Shown here: positions 59,126 to 64,000 of the stretch, one piece after another
Layout: the number at the start of each line of letters is the position of its first letter
Position numbering within the stretch: position 1 is the first letter of the stretch
NCBI RefSeq assembly: GCF_009727055.1
Contig: NC_052350.1
Span: 27,158,866-27,222,865, forward strand
From: Benincasa hispida
Taxonomy: Eukaryota; Streptophyta; Magnoliopsida; Cucurbitales; Cucurbitaceae
DNA length: 64,000 nucleotides
Direction: 5' to 3'
The notes under the pieces: generated by a model
The model's input: only the letters and a program-made list of their open reading frames with translations
Databases searched by the model: none
Told to the model about the DNA's origin: nothing
Made by a program: the position numbers and the translations under genes

Positions 59126-60172
59126 CTATCTAAATGATGGTACAACAAAAGTTTCATTCAGATCCAAATAACAACCAGTTTTTAAAAGTAATCTAAAATT
59201 TCCAATAGCTTCAATTGGAACTTCTTTGCCATCACCCATATAGATGAATCTTTTAGCATCACTTAGCAGCCGGCTCCACAGGCAACCTTGCATTGATATA
59301 CTTATGTGAGTAGTAGCACCAGAATCAACCCACCAAGTATCTGTAGGTACAAAAGCTAAATTAACTTCAGAACAAACCAAAGTAAGAAGTTTACACTTCA
59401 GAACAAGCCAACTGGCGTACTTGGGACAATCTTTCTTGAAGTGACCTTTCTTTTTGCAGAAAAAACAAGGATTTTTAATAGCTTGTTTCTTGTTTTTATT
59501 CTGCTGAGATGTCCCTTCTGCAGCATCCACAATTCTCCTTTTCTTCTTATCACGAGAGCCTATTGCCAAATGAGCACTTTCTGTCCTTTCTCTCTTAATC
59601 CTATATTCTTCTTGCACACATTGTAAGATAAGCTCATTAATACTCCATTTATCCTTCTGAGTATTATAGCTTATCTTAAACTGAGTGAATTGCGTAGGAA
59701 GAGAGATAAGTACCAGATGCACGAGTAAATTTTCATTTATCTCGATATCAAGTGCCTTTAATTTACCTGCGAGATTGGACATTTCCATAATGTACTCCTT
59801 TATGTTTCCATTTCCCTTATACCTCATAGAAGTTAAAGAAGTCAAAAGACTACTTGCTTTCCCTTTCTCATTTTTAGCAAAATATTTCTCAATTCGAGCA
59901 AGAAACTTATTGGCATTTTCACTTTCCGTGATAGAGCCCCGAAAAGACTCCAGAATGGAGTGCCTAATGATCATCAGACACATGCGATTTGACCGTTCCC
60001 ACTTTTCTATATTAGCCATATTTGGTTGTTCCTCAGTAGAAGAAGGTTTATTGGTCCTTAATGCAAGGTCCAAATCCATACACCCAAGAAGTATCTCTAG
60101 GCTTTCTTTCCATATCTTGAAGTTCGATCCATTCAACTTAGGGATTGAACTTAGATTTTCATATATTTAAGT
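59126..60172 (-). pseudogene. Copia family C gag (UBN2 type) and protease
   Basis: One long open stretch. Gag: GSNFKIWKESLEILLGCMDL near the start, IEKYFAKNEKGKASSLLTSL, then LISLPTQFTQFKISYNTQKD, and a CFFCKKKGHFKKDC knuckle at plus 59470-59429 (CX2CX4HX4C). Protease: DTWWVDSGATTHIS (D-S-G, plus about 59345-59304). No ATG begins the conserved N-terminus: the candidate ATG at plus 60162-60160 is one base out of frame with it, so the start seems lost by a small deletion. The end is a TAG at the ...VVPSFR block. Gag would form the particle in a live element. Confidence 0.88.
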
Positions 60173-60980
60173 AAGACCAACTAAAACAATAAACAACAAA
60201 ACATATGCTAACAACTAAGACATAACAAAATAATTTCACATATGTGATGGGCCCCTTTAACAAGATACCTAGCACAACATTGATGTCAGCCTTTGGGCAA
60301 AAAACATCAACTATAAATGGTACTCTCAACGTAGTAATCAAAGTACTGACAATTAACTCTGTAAAAAAACAAAAATAGCCTTTCTTTGGACCAACTACTT
60401 TTCACATGAGCAATCCTTATAATTGCCACATATTCATTACCACATGCATACCCACAATTTGACCAAATAATTATCTTCCTTTGGGCCGATAATTATCAGC
60501 ATAAATTCATGAATATGCACATCTTATATTTCATAATTAAAACGATCTAGATAATAGATGCTACTTTGGTAACATATTATTTTTTACCAATTCAATCTAA
60601 AATATAAGATACAATAATGTAATAATATTATTGTATAAAAAATAGAGGAGGAAGAACACCAAATAGTCGTTTACAAAATTCACTTAATAATTACATACAC
60701 ATAATACAATTAAAGTAACATAAACATGTGAATATCACAAAAACAATCAAATTGTAGATTTTAATTCACAAACTTATCAATCAAGAACTAATAACACATA
60801 TTGCCAAAGAAAAAAAATGACCGTCGAGATTTCCATCCTACCGTTGATGAGTTTACAATGCTGCTATAGTAAACCGACCATTTTTTTAAAAAAAAATCTT
60901 TAGATTCTTTACTGAAACCAAAATTTAATCAACAATGCCAATGAAAAACGCATAAACTAACAATCCAACATGAAATTCAT

Positions 60981-60992
60981 GCTCTGATACCA
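60981..60992 (-). other. Primer-binding site for initiator tRNA-Met
   Basis: On the minus strand it reads TGGTATCAGAGC, complementary to the 3' end of plant initiator tRNA-Met, and lies two bases inside the 5' LTR. This is the standard copia primer site and fixes the transcription direction. Confidence 0.92.
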
Positions 60993-60994
60993 CT

Positions 60995-61461
60995 TATTAG
61001 CATAAATTCTTTATATCTATATTGAATAGATAAACCCTAGGATCATTCATGTCAAATTGTCAAGAATAACATATTGGATTCTATTGCAAAATTGATGATA
61101 GCTTCAAGATGATGATGGATGACTATGGTCTTCCTCAACCAAAATTCCAAATGCCCTTAGTGGAATCTCTATCTAGATGAGATTCAAGAAAGACTGAATG
61201 CTTATTGTTTTAGTATATCGGGGACCATAGCCCTAAGATCTCTTTATATACTAATTCAGTTAGGGTTCCCATTAAACCCTAATTAACTAGGAATCGACTT
61301 CTACCCATTAAGTCCATACTCAATTAGGAATTTAGGGCCTTAATTAATTAGATCACATAATAGGGCCCAATCTAATAAAATAACCCAATGTGATAAATTA
61401 TTAATCCATATACATAGCCCATACTTTAATTAAACATATTATTATTTAAATATGTTTAACA
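60995..61461 (-). repeat. 5' LTR of copia family C
   Basis: Pairs with 55239-55704 over its whole length. Its inner end reads TATTAGCAT against TGTTAGCAT, so the terminal TG has one change. The other end is ATGTTTAACA against the TAAAA duplication. Confidence 0.9.
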
Positions 61462-62497
61462 TAAAAATCAACTTATAACAAATATATAATGAACACGGTA
61501 AAACCCTTAGTGGATCCTTAATGGGCTTCTTTAATACGTTGTCTTCACACCCCTTGCAAGCTAATGTTCAAGGCATTAAGGACATTGAGCTTAGTTCTAA
61601 GACGAAAACTAGCATCAGAGAGTGGTTTTATTAGTATATTAGCTAGTTGAACATTTGCAGGAAAATGCTGAACCGAAATACGTTTTTGTAAGACAAGATC
61701 ACTCACAAAATATGTCAATTTTCACATGTTTAGTTTTCGAATTTAAAATAGGGTTTGCATTAAGATGAATTGCACTCAAGTTATCACACCAAACAATTGG
61801 ACGTTGAGGCAAAGAAATACGTAGATCAGAAAATAATGTATTAAACCAAATTAACTAAGTAACAGTTGTAGCAAGACATCAGTATTCAGCCTCTATGCTG
61901 AATCGTAAAACTATAGATTGTTTCTTGGACCCCATGAAATAAGATTACCACCAAAGAATATAAGAAACCCGAAAGTCGACTTACGATCATCCAGATCTAA
62001 GGCCCAATCCGCATCTGCATATCCATGAAGAGTTAAAGAAGAAGGAGCAGACAACATTAAACCGTGTCTAATGGTCACTTTCAAATAACGAAGAATGCGC
62101 TTAACCAATTGCCAATGAAGCAATGTAGGAGAATGCATGAATTGATTCACACTATAAGAAATCTCTAGATGGGTTAACATTACATATTATAAGGCCCCAA
62201 CAATACTTCTATACAAATGCACATCACAAAATTTCTCGCCCTGTCTGGAAGATAATAAAGGGCCCACTAATCATAGGTGTAGTGATGCATTTTGCTTAAA
62301 CCATACCAATTTTATGAAGTAAATAAAAAATATACTTGGGTTGTGATAGAAATAAACCAACCATTAGAAGGATATGAAACTTCAATACCTAAAAAATAAC
62401 TAAGAAGCTAGCCAAGATCTTTCAAATCGAACCTAGCATTAAAAGACTAAATCAAGCTAGAAATAATATGAGAAGAACTACCAGTAATAACAATTCC
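61462..62497 (-). pseudogene. Older copia element: C-terminal RT and RNase H remnant
   Basis: Minus-strand text runs in order: FNARFDLKDLG, then YFLGIEVSYPSNGW, VHLYRSIVGAL, MLTHLEISYSVNQFMHSPTL, LVKRILRYLKVTIRHGLML and LTLHGYADADWALDLDDRKS, then ISWGPRNN and, decayed, the DIFCE/LTKTYFGSAFSCKC region toward 61600. This is the end of copia pol from a lineage distinct from families A to C. It is cut at 61462 by element C and at 62498 by a family L sequence, so the rest of pol is missing or lies beyond the window. Confidence 0.85.
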
Positions 62498-62988
62498 TGT
62501 GTTTTATGCCCTAAAACTCGTAGATAGTAAATATAAATAATTGACTATCATCAATAAATAGTTATAAATCTTATTTCAATAAGTCTTATTGATTGTGTTG
62601 TATGCACTTTGTTTTAATAACCCTAAATCCAATAAACTTACATCTAGACTGTCTTATGAGTCTTGAAATGTATGTGAAGACATACAGGGATTAATGTTCA
62701 AGATACAGTGCTTAAAGGGTCTATAGTATAAGGATAAAGTTCGGTACCTTATCCTAGTGACACTATGGATATAACCCACCTCGTATTTGATACAAATGCA
62801 ACGATCCAACATCTTCATGTGGGTGACATATGAGTGGGGGTATCCTATGCAATAAGTTTGCGTAAGACCGAATCGTGAAATAGTAACCATTGGATGTAAC
62901 TTTGTTGACTAGTTAGGTTTCTATTTCAATAGGATGACCTAGGGAACTTAGTCTTAAGCCTGAGTCTATTATGAAGTCTTGTTAACAA
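62498..62988 (+). mobile_element. Long-LTR family (family L), copy 4, interrupted
   Basis: Starts TGTGTTTTATGCCCTAAAAC and runs with landmarks 'ggtaccttatcctagtgacac', 'atgggtgacatatgagtggg' and 'gcgtaagaccgaatcgtgaaat', the inverse of the order in the minus copies. It stops at 62988 where copy 5 begins, so copy 5 inserted into it. Any remainder is beyond the window. Confidence 0.7.
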
Positions 62989-64000
62989 TGTTGGAGTTGA
63001 TGTCCTAAATCTCTCTTGTATTCTCGTAGTTTGTAAACAAATTATTATCAATAAAATAATTGTTATTTTATGTGCATATACTCAATCCAATAGACTAAGA
63101 TCTTAGGTTATTATATGTAATTTAAACATGTATGTAGAGACATACAAGTGGATCATGTTTAAATAATAAAATGAACAGTTTGTAGTAGATGAATAAGGTT
63201 GGATATCTTGTCCTAGTGACACCATGGATATGACCTGCTTGGTAATTGTTGCAAGTGTTGTAAAGTGCTACAAATAATCTGATCCTGATCATTCATGGAT
63301 AGATATGTAAGCATGGGTATCCTATATGAAGAGTTTGTATAATATCGGACCACGAAACAAATAATCTCTCTATATAACATCATTGCTAGAAGAGACCTAC
63401 ATTTCACCAAGATAACCATAGGTGACTTGATCTGAATCCTGAGTGAGTTGTGAACTTCTGCCTATAAATGCGGTTATTTACTTTGCATGGGTGAGAGTGG
63501 CCAGTTTCACTGACTCAATATGCCTGCCATTTTGGTGATTCGTCTGATTAGGGAGCTGGGAACACAACGACACAAGAATGAATTCACTCCTTCCCTATTA
63601 TTAGGGTAAATAGAGAAATTGCTCCCTTAAGGGCTGATTCTGGGGTTTGAACAATGAGATGCCTCATTCCTTTATGATCAAAGAGGGATTCGATTATAGT
63701 TGAACTATGACTTATTGTTCATTAAAGTGATCAGTGATGCTTCAGAAGTTAGATGTAACTATAGGGGTAAAAACAGTAATTTTGGCCTAGCTGTACTTAC
63801 AAGCAATTTGTAAAGGATTAATGCATTGTTGATTGGTTATATTCAATGGACGCATAAATATATCTGTAGTGCAAATAGTGCAATTATCGGTCTTTAGTAG
63901 AGTGGAGTAGCTGACAGTTAATGAAGGTTGATTAATTTAATTAAAGAGTTTAATTAATTAATCAAGTACCATTGGAGCTTCAATCTATAGGTCCATAAGG
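62989..64000 (+). mobile_element. Long-LTR family (family L), copy 5, cut by window end
   Basis: Starts TGTTGGAGTTGATGTCC and parallels copy 4 and the inverse of copies 1-3: 'gaataaggttggatatcttgtcc', 'accacgaaac', 'gtgagagtggccag', 'cccttaaggg', 'aatttgtaaagg' and 'taattaattaatc'. The right end and its target duplication are outside the window, so it may be a solo LTR or one LTR of a full element. Confidence 0.75.

Larger units (their letters stand above)
55239..61461 (-). mobile_element. Complete Ty1/copia retrotransposon (family C), coding part decayed
   Basis: A 6223-bp minus-strand element with two nearly equal LTRs (466 and 467 bp), TG...CA-type ends, TAAAA duplication, a tRNA-iMet primer site and a polypurine tract (AAGTGGGAGA on the minus strand at plus 55708-55717). 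Gag, protease, integrase, RT and RNase H are all in copia order. Long open stretches remain, the longest 336 and 333 residues, but key residues and frames are lost (see the domain entries). The LTRs look much more alike than those of families A and B, so this is the youngest full copia here. Confidence 0.92.
55234..61466. repeat. Target site duplication TAAAA
   Basis: TAAAA at 55234-55238 and 61462-61466 flanks the LTRs exactly: the 5-bp duplication of a copia insertion. Confidence 0.85.

Overview
This window is AT-rich nuclear DNA of a flowering plant: introns with GT-AG borders, a plant-specific bHLH gene, Ty1/copia, LINE, Mutator-like and Harbinger-like remnants, and many MITEs. Recurring short repeats built around (T)CTATCA...TGATAGA, and the close resemblance of the bHLH protein to the bHLH68 type, suggest a eudicot and probably a cucurbit. 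The species is an inference from memory, not something the sequence proves. | Only one gene looks intact: a nine-exon bHLH68-like transcription factor on the plus strand (CDS 41492-45313, 375 aa), with a plausible TATA box, a GAA-rich leader and all splice borders readable. Nearly everything else is mobile DNA or AT-rich spacer. | Layout: 1-1305 part of a minus-strand copia copy; 1384-2700 a PIF/Harbinger-like non-autonomous element; 2.7-8.7 kb spacer with a GC-richer patch and an assembly scar; 8.7-10.4 kb a decayed LINE; 10991-16369 a full-length but dead copia element (minus) with CTTAT target duplication; 16888-24890 a second copia element (plus) whose gag is split by a 1.9-kb LTR-like insertion (17687-19623, ATTTT duplication) and whose RNase H region is tandemly duplicated; 26.2-28.5 kb LTR and minisatellite remnants; 33429-37170 a gypsy-type solo LTR interrupted by another member of the same LTR-like family; 37.2-41.2 kb spacer and promoter; 41.2-45.4 kb the bHLH gene; 45.4-49.8 kb spacer with fold-back repeats; 49782-52625 a Mutator-like element with exact 9-bp target duplication, carrying a broken plant-mobile-domain (PMD/MAIN-like) gene and seven palindromes; 52817-54533 a second Harbinger-like element; 54.6-62.5 kb an old minus-strand copia element split by a younger complete one (55239-61461, TAAAA duplication, tRNA-iMet primer site); 62498-64000 two more long-LTR family members, one nested in the other. 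| No operon-like gene co-operation is present. What interacts here is the insertion history: target duplications and interrupted frames let several insertions be ordered in time. No previously undescribed functional system is clearly shown. The best candidate for a second look is the PMD-carrying Mutator-like element with its repeated TCGTGTACC-N-GGTACACGA palindromes.
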